Positions 12,165 through 25,089 of a DNA stretch of 64,000 nt are shown here, in pieces; the first letter of the stretch is position 1; every line of letters begins with the position of its first letter. The DNA is taken from NCBI GenBank assembly GCA_022376925.1, contig JAIOJX010000028.1, positions 107,109,931 to 107,173,930 of the forward strand. Reading direction: 5' to 3'. The stretch comes from Tragulus kanchil. Lineage: Eukaryota; Chordata; Mammalia; Artiodactyla; Tragulidae. The position numbers were made by a program, and so were the translations under genes. The notes beneath the pieces are model-generated. The model saw nothing but the letters and a program-made list of their open reading frames with translations, had not been told where the DNA came from and ran no database searches.

Positions 12165-12650
12165 TACAGTGGAATATTACTCATCCATAGAAAATGAATT
12201 TGAGTCAGTTCTAGTGAGGTGGATGAAATTAGAGCCTGTTAGAGTGAAGTAAGTCATAAAGAGAAAAACAAATATTGGATATTAACACACACACACATAG
12301 ATATATGGAATACAGAAAGATGGTATTGAGGAATCTATTTGCAGGGAAGGAATGCAGAGGCAGATACAGAGAACAGACTTGTGGACATGGTGGGAGAGGA
12401 GAGAGTAGGATGAATGTTAAAAGCAGCATAGACATATCTATACTATCGTGTAGGAAATAGATAGCTGGTGAGAAGTTGCCAAGGAACCCAGCCTGGCACT
12501 CTGTGATGACCCAGAGAGGTGGGACAGGGGGAGGATAGGGAGGTGATCTATGTATAATTATGGCTGATTTGTGCCATTGTACGGCAGAAACCAGCACACC
12601 ACTGTAAATGCTTTCCTCCAATTAAAAACTAATATAAAAATACATAAAAA
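11660..12650 (+). mobile_element. L1 3' end (late ORF2 plus 3' UTR)
   Basis: Plus-strand L1: AGATGCTCAACATTACTCATTATTAG, then GAATGGCCATGATCAAAACA, GGTGGGAATGTAAATTG, CCAACAATCCCACTACTGG and AGTGGAATATTACTCATCC, followed by the bovine-type 3' UTR (GTACGGCAGAAACCAGCACACC) and a short A-rich end. It is 5'-truncated to about 1 kb. A TA/CA microsatellite expanded within it at 12062-12170. Confidence 0.82.
12062..12170. repeat. Compound microsatellite (TA)n-(TCTA)n-(TA)n-(CA)n
   Basis: Alternating TA runs flank CTATCTATCTGTCTATC, followed by a CA run of about 14 units with single TA interruptions. It lies inside the L1 3' region and is probably polymorphic. Confidence 0.9.
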
Positions 12651-13030
12651 GATGAACACATGGTTTTACCTAGTTTATCACCCTTCTCTAACCAACATGC
12701 ACCAATCACATGTCTATAGAGAAAGACTAGCAACCTATGACTTGAACATGCTAAGCCCTAGACACCAGACTCTTAACTGTGTCATCTAAGCACTCAAGTT
12801 AGATGATGGGCTCTACATGAAATGGTGAAGAGTTAGAGGTACCAACAGGAGGACAGAGGCCTGGTGTTCAAGCAGTAACTGGCAAAATAGCTCTGTCAGA
12901 CTAGACTGAATGCCCATGAGGCTGTGAGCAATCATGAACACAGTCAGAGAATACCTTAGAAATTCACAGAAGCAGAATACCTATTTGACTAAACTGTTTG
13001 ACTTAGTATGGTGGTCTCTGGTTGTCTCTC
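12651..13030. other. Unassigned single-copy DNA
   Basis: No coding or repeat signature seen. It precedes block 7, and its last 100 bases resemble the junction filler at 14148-14216. Confidence 0.5.
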
Positions 13031-15322
13031 TGAAAACTGAGACTTGGGGAGGGAAGTCATAATCATGAATGAGGATGGAAGCTTTGGGATAGCAGCTCTC
13101 ACCATTCCTGTTGCTATGGAGGGAGCAGGGCAGCACATCCTCCTTTCCTACCCAGGTCAAGAACCATGAAAAAAAAGAAAACATATGCTTTTTTCATATG
13201 CGCTGGATGTATGGTTTCACTGCACAGGTTCATAAGCAAAAGAGAAAATATACCATTTCCAAATTAGCACAGAAAAGTTCAGGTAGATGTTTAGTCAGTT
13301 AATTCAACATTTTGAAAAAAAAAAAACAAACACCTATTCACACTAGCTGTCAGATTCAGACTGTGTCTGCACATATACACTGATCTGACTAAGTCAGTCC
13401 ATGGTTCATGAAGCTGGTGAATAGACATCATTTGAAGAGATGATACTTTTTGAATCTCTCAGAAATATAACTTTAACCTGACTTCAAGTGACTCACAAAA
13501 TTATGTATCTCTCTAAAATTATACCGGTAATTATGAATACCCCAATTAATACAGAAATGCCTTTATTTTCTCAGTGGACAGGGATATGAAAAAAAGAAAA
13601 GTGCACATGCTGCTCAATAGACATGATTAAATCTAGATGATTCAGTCAGAAACTCGATTCAGAGAAAAGCTGTTTATCCCAACGAGTCATCCTTTATGCT
13701 TTGTTGATGCAGAAGGTGCCTTAATTTCTCTAACATATAGAGGAGGTAGAGCCTGATGTCCAAATATGCTATACAGAATGCAGGCTTTTTTATACACTGT
13801 TATCAGATAAGGACTTGAAGCACATTTTTAAAGACTCTTGGGAGGCCACTGAACTTGGATCATTCTTAGCTAAGTTATCTAAAACACTTCAAATACTTTA
13901 AAATAAGACTAATCCCTGCACTGGTGGGTTGAAAACTTTTCTTATCCCCAGGGCACTAAAATAATACCCTTCGGAACAGTAGGTGAAGTATTTTTAGGCG
14001 ACAGCTCTCCAGTTATAACAAGGCAAGTCAATTTTTAGGAATTAGGGATGCTAATCACGGTGTCTCAAGATGTGCATTGCCGGGGAGTGGAATATAAGAC
14101 CACAAACTGACATGACTGCAATGTGCTATGCTCCTCGAAGGAGATGTGCAATCATGACAAGTCAGGATCTGCGAAATATTTTGCAATTTTATTTGGGCTG
14201 GTTTTTTGAAAACTGAGACTTGGGGAGGGAAGTCATAATCATGAATGAGGATGGAAGCTTTGGGATAGCAGCTCTCACCATTCCTGTTGCTATGGAGGGA
14301 GCAGGGCAGCACATCCTCCTTTCCTACCCAGGTCAAGAACCATGAAAAAAAAGAAAACATATGCTTTTTTCATATGCGCTGGATGTATGGTTTCACTGCA
14401 CAGGTTCATAAGCAAAAGAGAAAATATACCATTTCCAAATTAGCACAGAAAAGTTCAGGTAGATGTTTAGTCAGTTAATTCAACATTTTGAAAAAAAAAA
14501 AACAAACACCTATTCACACTAGCTGTCAGATTCAGACTGTGTCTGCACATATACACTGATCTGACTAAGTCAGTCCATGGTTCATGAAGCTGGTGAATAG
14601 ACATCATTTGAAGAGATGATACTTTTTGAATCTCTCAGAAATATAACTTTAACCTGACTTCAAGTGACTCACAAAATTATGTATCTCTCTAAAATTATAC
14701 CGGTAATTATGAATACCCCAATTAATACAGAAATGCCTTTATTTTCTCAGTGGACAGGGATATGAAAAGGAAAAGTGCACATGCTGCTCAATAGACATGA
14801 TTAAATCTAGATGATTCAGTCAGAAACTCGATTCAGAGAAAAGCTGTTTATCCCAACGAGTCATCCTTTATGCTTTGTTGATGCAGAAGGTGCCTTAATT
14901 TCTCTAACATATAGAGGAGGTAGAGCCTGATGTCCAAATATGCTATACAGAATGCAGGCTTTTTTATACACTGTTATCAGATAAGGACTTGAAGCACATT
15001 TTTAAAGACTCTTGGGAGGCCACTGAACTTGGATCATTCTTAGCTAAGTTATCTAAAACACTTCAAATACTTTAAAATAAGACTAATCCCTGCACTGGTG
15101 GGTTGAAAACTTTTCTTATCCCCAGGGCACTAAAATAATACCCTTCGGAACAGTAGGTGAAGTATTTTTAGGCGACAGCTCTCCAGTTATAACAAGGCAA
15201 GTCAATTTTTAGGAATTAGGGATGCTAATCACGGTGTCTCAAGATGTGCATTGCCGGGGAGTGGAATATAAGACCACAAACTGACATGACTGCAATGTGC
15301 TATGCTCCCTCGAAGGAGATGT
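13031..15322. repeat. Tandem duplicate block 7 (filler 14148-14216)
   Basis: First copy is 13031-14147 and second 14217-15322. Between them lie about 69 bases with no counterpart after 15322; they look like a corrupted version of the sequence that precedes the block (near 12928-13030). The copies differ by a short A/G indel (13590 versus 14766). Confidence 0.9.
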
Positions 15323-17039
15323 AAATGGGAGGGAGACCCAGCTTCCTAGTCCCGCCACGGTTTGATCCATCATAAAGGTCAAGATAATTGGCCACATACA
15401 GCAAAATCAACACCACTCGCTCTCTCCTAGCCTAGCAGATAAGCATAGAAACTCAGCTTCCTGCAGGGCTAAGTGGTGGCTAGCCTAGGTGGAGGAGGAG
15501 AAGGTCTGAAAATATGCATGTAAGAACACAAGGCACTGTAATGATGCCATCAAATTTAGCATTAAATATATTTAACAATCAATTCAGATACCGTGGGTTG
15601 CCCCCAAACATGCATGAAATACTTCCAGGGTTTTACCAGACTGCATACTCTTTCGTGTTTATGCCTTTCTAGTGTTTTTGGACTTTAAAAGCTCTCAACA
15701 CTATAGATGTACTTGTGTTAACAAATGAAATTGCAATAAATGCAATTTCTCCTTTAATGGCATCATTAAAGTATGGCTATCTGTGAATTCAATGTCCCTA
15801 AAATGTCCCAATTAGTCTTACAACCCAAGGCTAAGGTAGGCATTGACTAAAATAAAGTGTGTCAGAAAATTCACATAAAAGTAAAATAATTGAGATACTA
15901 AAAGCTGCCAATGGATTAAGAGTTTCACATCTAATAGGAATCTATTTACAGAGATTACCAAAGGCATGTACTTATTTTAAAATGTGAAGTCCATGATTTG
16001 AATGTAAAAAGTGAACAAGACCACCAATTTCTGTCACCACACTGTGGTTGTATGCAGGACCTCAAGAATGTGTGACCAGTTAATAGGATACTGGGTCAGG
16101 AAGTCTCTGTCTCTGGTTCAGTGTCATGCTATTCTTGTCTTAAAATTCTAAGTATTTTATATTCCTGCATTTTCACCTTGTCTGGGGACCCACATATTTT
16201 GTAGCTGGTGCTGACTGTGTGACCAGTTTAAGCCCTACACATATGTTCCTATCTTAGGCTTTCTGGTATGACTCTTCATGAGAAATAGCACCCTCAAAGA
16301 ATAACCCAAATGGAACAAGAGGTAGAGTGAAGGAGAAGGGGAAGCATTTTAGGGAAGCTGAAAATGTAAAGACAAAAGTAATTATGGAGTTTCAAGAAGT
16401 GATTGAATCATTCCACTCCCAGGAAGCTGAGCTAAAAACATAATGTAGAAAAGCAGTTCTTTGATTGCTAACCAGAAGTCACTATGGGGAGAAAGAAACC
16501 CAATGTTTGAACCATAGGACGTTGAGAAGCAAATTAATTTGAGTTCTTTTCTGAACTTCATTTAAGAGGACTAACTGGAACCATTTCAAAAAGAACAGTT
16601 AAAGGGCTGCTGACATATGCTCAAGTTGGTCCTAATTAGCACTCGGAGTAGGTTTGTCACAGAGGAAGTAGAAGCATACAACTATGCTTAAGTATTAGCA
16701 GCGATTACAAGTATGCCAGTGGGTGGGAGTGGGTAAGATTATTTACTTTATCAAATGGAAGAGCGAATCATGGAGAAAGAGCTTGCAAAAGAAAAAAGTA
16801 GGCACTTTGAGGGGAGTGTATGGGAAAATAACTGAAAACAGTATGAAAAGAGTATTATAGCATACAAAACGCTCAAAAGAGTCTGTGAGGACTTACTGCA
16901 TGGGCACTAATGAGCACTAATAAGCTCTCCAGGATTTGAGGCCTAAGGCTATTAGTGTATTAAAAGTTCTCACACTTGTTCACAATAGGTTATATCTAGG
17001 CAATCCTCCCTCCAGGAAGATAAATTGTACTCAGATGCA
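14217..17039. other. Long single-copy stretch, no gene seen
   Basis: Mixed-composition DNA without transposon signatures. The parts near 14830-15100 and 15520-15800 contain AT-rich homeobox-like words (for example TTAATTTCTC and TTAAATATATTTAAC) in non-repetitive context and could hold old regulatory sequence, but nothing here proves it. The longest frames are short and lack splice context. Confidence 0.5.
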
Positions 17040-17258
17040 GAATAATAACTAATGTATGTAGAGTGCATCATAATTTACATACATGATCTTTTACATAAAA
17101 GATTTTTTACGCTTGTAACATCCCCGTAATGTGCATCGTATAATACCACTCAACAGATGAGATAATGAGACTCAGAAAAGGAAAGCGAATTCCCTAAGAA
17201 CACAAGCCAGAAGGTAATAGTCATCTTATTTCAAAACCTGTGCTTTCTCCACCATAAA
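17040..17258 (+). repeat. MIR relic
   Basis: Blocks in MIR order: TGTATGTAGAGTGCATCATAA, CAACAGATGAGATAATGAGACTCAG, AAGCGAATTCCCTAAGAACACAAGCCAGAAGG and AAACCTGTGCTTTCTCCACCATA. Recognition is by eye and the copy is diverged. Confidence 0.55.
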
Positions 17259-17471
17259 TATAGTGACTGGCATGAAATATGTTCTACTGCCAAAACAAGG
17301 TTAATAGTAATAACCACCACCACAGGGTCTCTTCAAAAGACCTTCTTGCTTCCCTTATTTTTCCCTTCTTCTTACCATCTGTCATTCCATCTCCATCTAA
17401 TACATAGACTTCTGGGTGAATTCTCGTTTAAAAAAAGAATCTTAAACACCTCTAAGTTTTTTCTAGATCTA

Positions 17472-17662
17472 TGGTCACTAAATCATATGCAACTTTTGGC
17501 GACCCCATGGACTATAACCCGCCAGGCTCCTGTCCATGGGATTTCCCAGTCAAGCCTACAGGAGTGGGTTGCCATTTCCTTCTCCAGGGTATCTCCCAGA
17601 CCCAGGGCTTAAACCCAGGTTTCCTGCATTGCAGGAGGATTCTTTATCAAATGAGCCTAGGA
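17472..17662 (+). mobile_element. Bov-A2 SINE
   Basis: Ruminant-specific SINE derived from BovB: GGCGACCCCATGGACTATAA, CAGGCTCCTGTCCATGGG, GAGTGGGTTGCCATTTCCTT, and the end TCCTGCATTGCAGGAGGATTC. About 190 bases, full-length-like, old. Confidence 0.85.
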
Positions 17663-18614
17663 ATGACCCTTGTAATGTGTCTAATCATCAGTTTGGTACT
17701 TTTAAAATTTAAAGTTTCCAGAGGATGGCAATCAGGTGTAATTGGAGTATGTGCCAGAAATGGCTTTCATGTGAGTACGGCAGGTATTGCAGGGGTCTGG
17801 AAGGCAGCTGACATTAAGTAAAACTTGTGAGGTAAACAAAAGTCAGGTTTTGTAGCTCTTTGCTTCTTCCCTTGCCCTTTCCTCCTCAGTCTCTAGTCCG
17901 TCTTTCAATCACTCTGATAAAAGTTCAGCTTTAACTGAGATGCTAAGAACTTTCGAAAACCCTGTATTTTAAAAGGGAATTTAAAAAAGAAACATAAGTT
18001 TTTAAAACAAATTAAAGGAGGGGAAGGTGGGAATTTGAGAAGAGAGGGTGAGTACTCTAAATTTCCCCTGCTGAACATTTCTGCTTTCTGTTCCGACTCT
18101 GGGTTTCCAAGAACCTATCTTAACAGTCTTCACATCTCTGCTTCCAGTTTGTTTACAAGAGAATGACTAAACAAAGGCTTCAAGCCTTGACCTCAGAGTG
18201 ATTGCTAACACAGCTCTAGACTGGAGTACTTGATTTCAGAAATGTGATACTACCAGTGGCTCTGGCCACGTGCACAAGAGACAATATTCTCCTTTGCTAC
18301 ACTGCATTTTGGCCGAAAAATAAGTTGAGAAATTTATGCAAGAAGCCAAAGAATGCAACTTCCCTTATATCCTACTTTCTCATCAACCCATGGCATGCTG
18401 GTTTCTGTCCCCACCACAACCCTGAAATTGACCTCACCAAGGTTACCAGCAATCTTCTTGCTTCTACCACTCTTCTGTTCTTGCAGTATTTTTGTCCTTC
18501 TACATTCCTGACACCCTCTGTTTTTGATACGCACCTACCTGTTTGGCTATCCAACTCCCTTGTACACTTGCTTGCTTTGTCACTCCCATTAAGATCGGTA
18601 TTCCAGAAGAACTT

Positions 18615-18818
18615 GGGCTTCCCTGGTGGTTTAGAGTGTAAAGAATCCGAATGCCAATGTAGGGTTTAATCCCTGGGCCAGAAAGATCCTCTGGAGAAGG
18701 GCATCTTCTCCAATATTCTTGCCGGGAGAACGCCATGGACAGAGGAGCCTGGTAGGCTATAGTTCATGGGGTTACAAAAAGTCAGACACAACTATGTGAC
18801 TAACACACACACACACGA
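18615..18818 (+). mobile_element. Bov-tA SINE
   Basis: Composite SINE: a tRNA-like head GGGCTTCCCTGGTGGTTTAG, then the Bov-A part with AACGCCATGGACAGAGGAGC and GTCAGACACAACTATGTGAC, ending in an AC microsatellite (18800-18817). A truncated duplicate is at 19751-19918. Confidence 0.85.
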
Positions 18819-20850
18819 ATTTATCTCGGCCTTTGAGCTCTTCGTCTTCCATACAGTTTCCTGAGGTGTCCTCACATGTTACCAGATTTGGTTGCTCCTT
18901 ACATGCTAATCCCAAGAATCCCATCTCAGTCCGATTTTTTTTTTAACCTGACTAGTTTATCCCAAATATATCTCAATAGGCCTGAATCTGCACTGTTATT
19001 CCTGAACCACTCAGTCTTTTGTTCCTCCTGACCTCAATAATGGAAACATTACCAAGTTAGAAACTCAGGCATCGGTCTTGACTCTGCTGTGCCTCCCTTC
19101 ATCTATTACTGAATCCTGTGATCTCTGCCTCCCAAACCTCCCTCCAGTCCATCCCCTCCTCTGTATCCCCACTGCTAAACCCTGGTCCAGGCCAGCCTCA
19201 TCTCATGCCTGCATTACTGTGAGATAGTCTCTTACCAAGCCCCTTTGCCTCCTGCCCTGTTCACCTCCGTTTGTGACGTCACAGTCAGATTGATGGCTCT
19301 TGAATGTAAACTTGATTATGTCATTCTCCAGCTCTCCACTATGCTCATGGTTTTCTGGATAATCTCACCACTGCCAACCTCCCCAAACTCATCTATCTAA
19401 CTCAGCCCTGATCCTGGTATTTCAGTCACACTGAATTTTCCTCCCACATTCTTCTTCTCTGCCTTTCCCCAGGCCTCCCCATATTTATTCCTTTTTACCT
19501 GACATTTCTTCCTTGAGTAATTCTTCATCATCCTTCCATCTTCATTTAGACAACATTTCCTCCCCCAAATCTTTTCTGAGTCCCTACCCAATGCCCTGCT
19601 TCAAGCCTAGCTCCTTCTCCCTTTTGCTCCTGTAGCCCCTCTATTGCCCTTATTGACAAAATGTGTCACCTCGAGACACAGCTATTTATTTACTAATCTG
19701 TAACCTCATCAGATGCTGTCAGAGGACATAGGCTTGTTTATTATAGTTCAATGCCAATGTAGGGTTTAATCCCTGGGCCAGAAAGATCCTCTGGAGAAGG
19801 GCATCTTCTCCAATATTCTTGCCGGGAGAACGCCATGGACAGAGGAGCCTGGTAGGCTATAGTTCATGGGGTTACAAAAAGTCAGACACAACTATGTGAC
19901 TAACACACACACACACGAATTTATCTCGGCCTTTGAGCTCTTCGTCTTCCATACAGTTTCCTGAGGTGTCCTCACATGTTACCAGATTTGGTTGCTCCTT
20001 ACATGCTAATCCCAAGAATCCCATCTCAGTCCGATTTTTTTTTTAACCTGACTAGTTTATCCCAAATATATCTCAATAGGCCTGAATCTGCACTGTTATT
20101 CCTGAACCACTCAGTCTTTTGTTCCTCCTGACCTCAATAATGGAAACATTACCAAGTTAGAAACTCAGGCATCGGTCTTGACTCTGCTGTGGCACCCTTC
20201 ATCTATTACTGAATCCTGTGATCTCTGCCTCCCAAACCTCCCTCCAGTCCATCCCCTCCTCTGTATCCCCACTGCTAAACCCTGGTCCAGGCCAGCCTCA
20301 TCTCATGCCTGCATTACTGTGAGATAGTCTCTTACCAAGCCCCTTTGCCTCCTGCCCTGTTCACCTCCGTTTGTGACGTCACAGTCAGATTGATGGCTCT
20401 TGAATGTAAACTTGATTATGTCATTCTCCAGCTCTCCACTATGCTCATGGTTTTCTGGATAATCTCACCACTGCCAACCTCCCCAAACTCATCTATCTAA
20501 CTCAGCCCTGATCCTGGTATTTCAGTCACACTGAATTTTCCTCCCACATTCTTCTTCTCTGCCTTTCCCCAGGCCTCCCCATATTTATTCCTTTTTACCT
20601 GACATTTCTTCCTTGAGTAATTCTTCATCATCCTTCCATCTTCATTTAGACAACATTTCCTCCCCCAAATCTTTTCTGAGTCCCTACCCAATGCCCTGCT
20701 TCAAGCCTAGCTCCTTCTCCCTTTTGCTCCTGTAGCCCCTCTATTGCCCTTATTGACAAAATGTGTCACCTCGAGACACAGCTATTTATTTACTAATCTG
20801 TAACCTCATCAGATGCTGTCAGAGGACATAGGCTTGTTTATTATAGTTCA
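18651..20850. repeat. Tandem duplicate block 8 (junction 19750/19751)
   Basis: First copy is 18651-19750 and second 19751-20850, offset exactly 1100. The copies differ at CTGTGCCTCCC (19089) versus CTGTGGCACCC (20189). The Bov-tA SINE is cut by the start of the second copy. Confidence 0.93.
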
Positions 20851-22928
20851 CCATTGTGGTCTCAGTACTTAACATAGAGCCTGCAACAAAGTAGGTACTT
20901 ACTAAATAGCTCTTGAATGAATAAGTAAACTTGGTGGTAAATCTATTCTTCAAAAAGCTTTATAGTATAAAGTCAGATAAAATTTTAAAAATAAAACATA
21001 TGCAGTAAGAATAAACCAAGTAAACCTTCTGATTTAGAGAACTTGGTTCTGTGAACACTCAGCCTCAAAGCTGAATATTTAAATTATTGGTCACTAATAA
21101 AGAACTATGCTGATATAGTTTGTGATACCTGCCTGGGAGTCTTAATCACAGGTCACTAGGCCAATTAAAAACCAGAAAGGGCAGATAATGCAAAGATGCA
21201 GAGGGGAAACCCAAACAGTCTGCATAGTCATAGGTGGCCAAAGTTTGTTTCTAGGGATATCCTTTGGGTCACCTACCCCCTGACCAGCAACTGCACTATT
21301 GTTTCTTCTCCTTTATAGCAGGCTTGGGATGTCCCATGGAGTCAGCCTCTTCTGGTCCCATCCTGCCCCCAACACTAGAGCTGGGAGTGCAGCTCAGTGT
21401 CATTTTGGGTAGGGTGCCAGAATCTTGAGGATGGTCATCCTTAGATTGCTGAGAATTGTGCTGACTAGGGAGGCACTAGCCACATGAGGCTATGGAGAAC
21501 TGAAAATGCGGTTAGTAAAACAGAGGAACTAAGTTTTAAATTTAATTTAAAAACTAAATTTCATGTAAAACTTTTGAATATATTTGGAACAACAGATATG
21601 TGAGTTTGCTTTTTCAATTGTCAATTTATGTAATGTAAATCAAGTCTTTCTAATCAAAATTTAGCTCCTATATTGAGATGTGGTACAAGTGTAGAATATA
21701 TACCAGATTTTGAAGCTTCAGTAGGAAGAAAACCACAAGATATCTCATTAAATTATATTAATTACACATTAGAATGATAATATTTTGGATATGTGTGGTT
21801 AAAGGAATGTTAAAATCTTTTCTGAGTCCCTACCCAATTGCTCACTGGGTAGCCCTCTATTGCCCTTATTGACAAAATGTGTCACCTCGAGACACAGCTA
21901 TTTATTTACTAATCTGTAACCTCATCAGATGCTGTCAGAGGACATAGGCTTGTTTATTATAGTTCACCATTGTGGTCTCAGTACTTAACATAGAGCCTGC
22001 AACAAAGTAGGTACTTACTAAATAGCTCTTGAATGAATAAGTAAACTTGGTGGTAAATCTATTCTTCAAAAGCTTTATAGTATAAAGTCAGATAAAATTT
22101 TAAAAATAAAACATATGCAGTAAGAATAAACCAAGTAAACCTTCTGATTTAGAGAACTTGGTTCTGTGAACACTCAGCCTCAAAGCTGAATATTTAAATT
22201 ATTGGTCACTAATAAAGAACTATGCTGATATAGTTTGTGATACCTGCCTGGGAGTCTTAATCACAGGTCACTAGGCCAATTAAAAACCAGAAAGGGCAGA
22301 TAATGCAAAGATGCAGAGGGAACCAAGCAGTCTGCATAGTCATAGGTGGCCAAAGTTTGTTTCTAGGGATATCCTTTGGGTCACCTACCCCCTGACCAGC
22401 AACTGCACTATTGTTTCTTCTCCTTTATAGCAGGCTTGGGATGTCCCATGGAGTCAGCCTCTTCTGGTCCCATCCTGCCCCCAACACTAGAGCTGGGAGT
22501 GCAGCTCAGTGTCATTTTGGGTAGGGTGCCAGAATCTTGAGGATGGTCATCCTTAGATTGCTGAGAATTGTGCTGACTAGGGAGGCACTAGCCACATGAG
22601 GCTATGGAGAACTGAAAATGCGGTTAGTAAAACAGAGGAACTAAGTTTTAAATTTAATTTAAAAACTAAATTTCATGTAAAACTTTTGAATATATTTGGA
22701 ACAACAGATATGTGAGTTTGCTTTTTCAATTGTCAATTTATGTAATGTAAATCAAGTCTTTCTAATCAAAATTTAGCTCCTATATTGAGATGTGGTACAA
22801 GTGTAGAATATATACCAGATTTTGAAGCTTCAGTAGGAAGAAAACCACAAGATATCTCATTAAATTATATTAATTACACATTAGAATGATAATATTTTGG
22901 ATATGTGTGGTTAAAGGAATGTTAAAAT
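20667..22928. repeat. Tandem duplicate block 9 (junction about 21813)
   Basis: First copy is 20667-21816 and second 21813-22928, offset about 1112-1116, with AAAT shared at the junction. Just after the junction the second copy replaces about 40 bases with a short unrelated stretch (21840-21850), then becomes identical again. Confidence 0.9.
20936..22895. other. Unassigned DNA after the L2 end
   Basis: No gene or clear transposon seen. The interval includes a GC-moderate patch (21240-21480) within AT-rich flanks. Roughly half of the span is block 9 duplication. Confidence 0.5.
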
Positions 22929-23130
22929 TAATCGCACCTGTTTCTTTTTAGCTCTTTTGATGCAACTACTGAAGATTAAAATTCTATACAGAACTCTCAC
23001 TATATTTCTTCAGTGTTAGTGTGGGGGCCACGCTAGGCCCAAAGACAGATGTGCAAGGGAAATTGGCAGCCTTTAATTCTTTCTGCTTTATCATTTATGA
23101 AAACAACAAGACTAAAACTAATGTCAACCC

Positions 23131-23341
23131 TATGTGCATACGTGCTCAGTCACTTCAGTTATGTCCAATTCTTTGCAACCCCCATGGACTGTAGCCCACC
23201 AGGCACCTCTGTCCATAGGATTCTTTAGGCAAGAATACTGGAGTGGATTGCTGTGTCCACCTCCAGGGATCAAACCCACATCTCTTATGTCTCTTAACTG
23301 ACAAGTGCATTGGTTTACCACTAGTGTGACCTGAGAAGCCC
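23131..23341 (+). mobile_element. Bov-A2 SINE
   Basis: Starts GTGCATACGTGCTCAGTCAC and ends ACCTGAGAAGCCC. It is flanked by target duplication ATGTCAACCCTA (23121-23132, overlapping the element start by two bases, and 23342-23353). Duplicate at 24226-24436. Confidence 0.88.
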
Positions 23342-23360
23342 ATGTCAACCCTACAATACT

Positions 23361-23790
23361 GACTAATATTGTTGAACACTTAGTCAGTGCGAGACTGTTC
23401 TAAATTCTCGCTGTGTGTTAGTTGTTCAGTGTGCCCAACTATTTGCAATCCCATGAACTATAATCCACCAGGTTCCTCTGTCCATGAGATTCACCAGACA
23501 CGAATACTGGAGTGGGTAGACATTCCCTTCTACAAGGTGTCTTCCCAACCCAGGGATCAAACCCAGGTTTTCACCATTGGAGGTAGATTCTTAACTGTCT
23601 GAGTCACTATGGAAGCCTAACTTCTCTATATGTGCGAAATTTTCACAACGACTCTATGATAAAATTATTTTTATTCTCATTTAGAAGATGAAGAAATGGA
23701 GACACACAGTTGAAGTAGTTTATCTCACAGTCTCTAATTGGTGATGCCAGGATTTGAACACATATATCTAACCTCAGAGCTTTTACATCA
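23361..23790 (+). repeat. MIR relic split by a Bov-A2
   Basis: TTGTTGAACACTTAGTCAGTG...CTGTTCTAAATTC on the left and TTTTCACAACGACTCTATGA...GATGAAGAAATGGAGACAC...GCCAGGATTTGAACAC on the right form one MIR. Bov-A2 at 23411-23618 interrupts it. Duplicate at about 24456-24885. Confidence 0.65.
23411..23618 (+). mobile_element. Bov-A2 SINE inside MIR
   Basis: GTTAGTTGTTCAGTGTGCCC, AATCCACCAGGTTCCTCTGT, AATACTGGAGTGGGTAGAC, CCCAGGGATCAAACCC and GGTAGATTCTTAACTGTC identify Bov-A2. An imperfect target duplication, AAATTCTCGCTGTGTG versus AACTTCTCTATATGTG, surrounds it. Duplicate at about 24506-24713. Confidence 0.85.
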
Positions 23791-25089
23791 GTGAAAAGGC
23801 AAGATAACATTTCAGTTGAGCTATACATTTTCTGAGCTCTATTTAAGGAGACAGTGTAACAGTCATTAATATATACTACATACTGTCATAAAGTCAAATG
23901 ATTAACTTGGCCAGGTGCTCTACTTAATACCATAAAAGAATAAAGTGTCCTCTTTGTACTTCAAATGCACAAATGAATCCGTAGCTCTGTTTTGGATATG
24001 TGTGGTTAAAGGAATGTTAAAATTAATCGCACCTGTTTCTTTTTAGCTCTTTTGATGCAACTACTGAAGATTAAAATTCTATACAGAACTCTCACTATAT
24101 TTCTTCAGTGTTAGTGTGGGGGCCACGCTAGGCCCAAAGACAGATGTGCAAGGGAAATTGGCAGCCTTTAATTCTTTCTGCTTTATCATTTATGAAAACA
24201 ACAAGACTAAAACTAATGTCAACCCTATGTGCATACGTGCTCAGTCACTTCAGTTATGTCCAATTCTTTGCAACCCCCATGGACTGTAGCCCACCAGGCA
24301 CCTCTGTCCATAGGATTCTTTAGGCAAGAATACTGGAGTGGATTGCTGTGTCCACCTCCAGGGATCAAACCCACATCTCTTATGTCTCTTAACTGACAAG
24401 TGCATTGGTTTACCACTAGTGTGACCTGAGAAGCCCATGTCAACCCTACAATACTGACTAATATTGTTGAACACTTAGTCAGTGCGAGACTGTTCTAAAT
24501 TCTCGCTGTGTGTTAGTTGTTCAGTGTGCCCAACTATTTGCAATCCCATGAACTATAATCCACCAGGTTCCTCTGTCCATGAGATTCACCAGACACGAAT
24601 ACTGGAGTGGGTAGACATTCCCTTCTACAAGGTGTCTTCCCAACCCAGGGATCAAACCCAGGTTTTCACCATTGGAGGTAGATTCTTAACTGTCTGAGTC
24701 ACTATGGAAGCCTAACTTCTCTATATGTGCGAAATTTTCACAACGACTCTATGATAAAATTATTTTTATTCTCATTTAGAAGATGAAGAAATGGAGACAC
24801 ACAGTTGAAGTAGTTTATCTCACAGTCTCTAATTGGTGATGCCAGGATTTGAACACATATATCTAACCTCAGAGCTTTTACATCAGTGAAAAGGCAAGAT
24901 AACATTTCAGTTGAGCTATACATTTTCTGAGCTCTATTTAAGGAGACAGTGTAACAGTCATTAATATATACTACATACTGTCATAAAGTCAAATGATTAA
25001 CTTGGCCAGGTGCTCTACTTAATACCATAAAAGAATAAAGTGTCCTCTTTTGTACTTCAAATGCACAAATGAATCCGTAGCTCTGTTTT

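Larger units (their letters stand above)
18370..20935 (+). mobile_element. L2 LINE relic (RT fragment to 3' end)
   Basis: At about 18390-18460 the plus strand still translates as AGFCPHHNPEIDLTKVTSNLL, recalling the conserved RT stretch of L2/CR1 elements. Then come the typical L2 blocks: CCATCCCCTCCTCTGTATCC, CCTGGTCCAGGCCAGCCTCA, ACTTGATTATGTCATTCTCC, and a 3' end near 20850-20935 with CATAGAGCCTGCAACAAAGTAGG and TTGAATGAATAAGT. It is interrupted by a Bov-tA SINE (18615-18818) and partly repeated by blocks 8 and 9. Confidence 0.65.
22895..25089. repeat. Tandem duplicate block 10 (junction about 23990)
   Basis: First copy is 22895-23993 and second 23990-25089, offset 1095, with TTTT shared. 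Two Bov-A2 elements and the MIR they interrupt are therefore listed twice. Confidence 0.93.

Noticed and set aside
18244..18669. 141-codon plus-strand frame as a possible host gene
   Set aside because: Its middle matches the L2/CR1 reverse transcriptase pattern and its end runs into a Bov-tA SINE.
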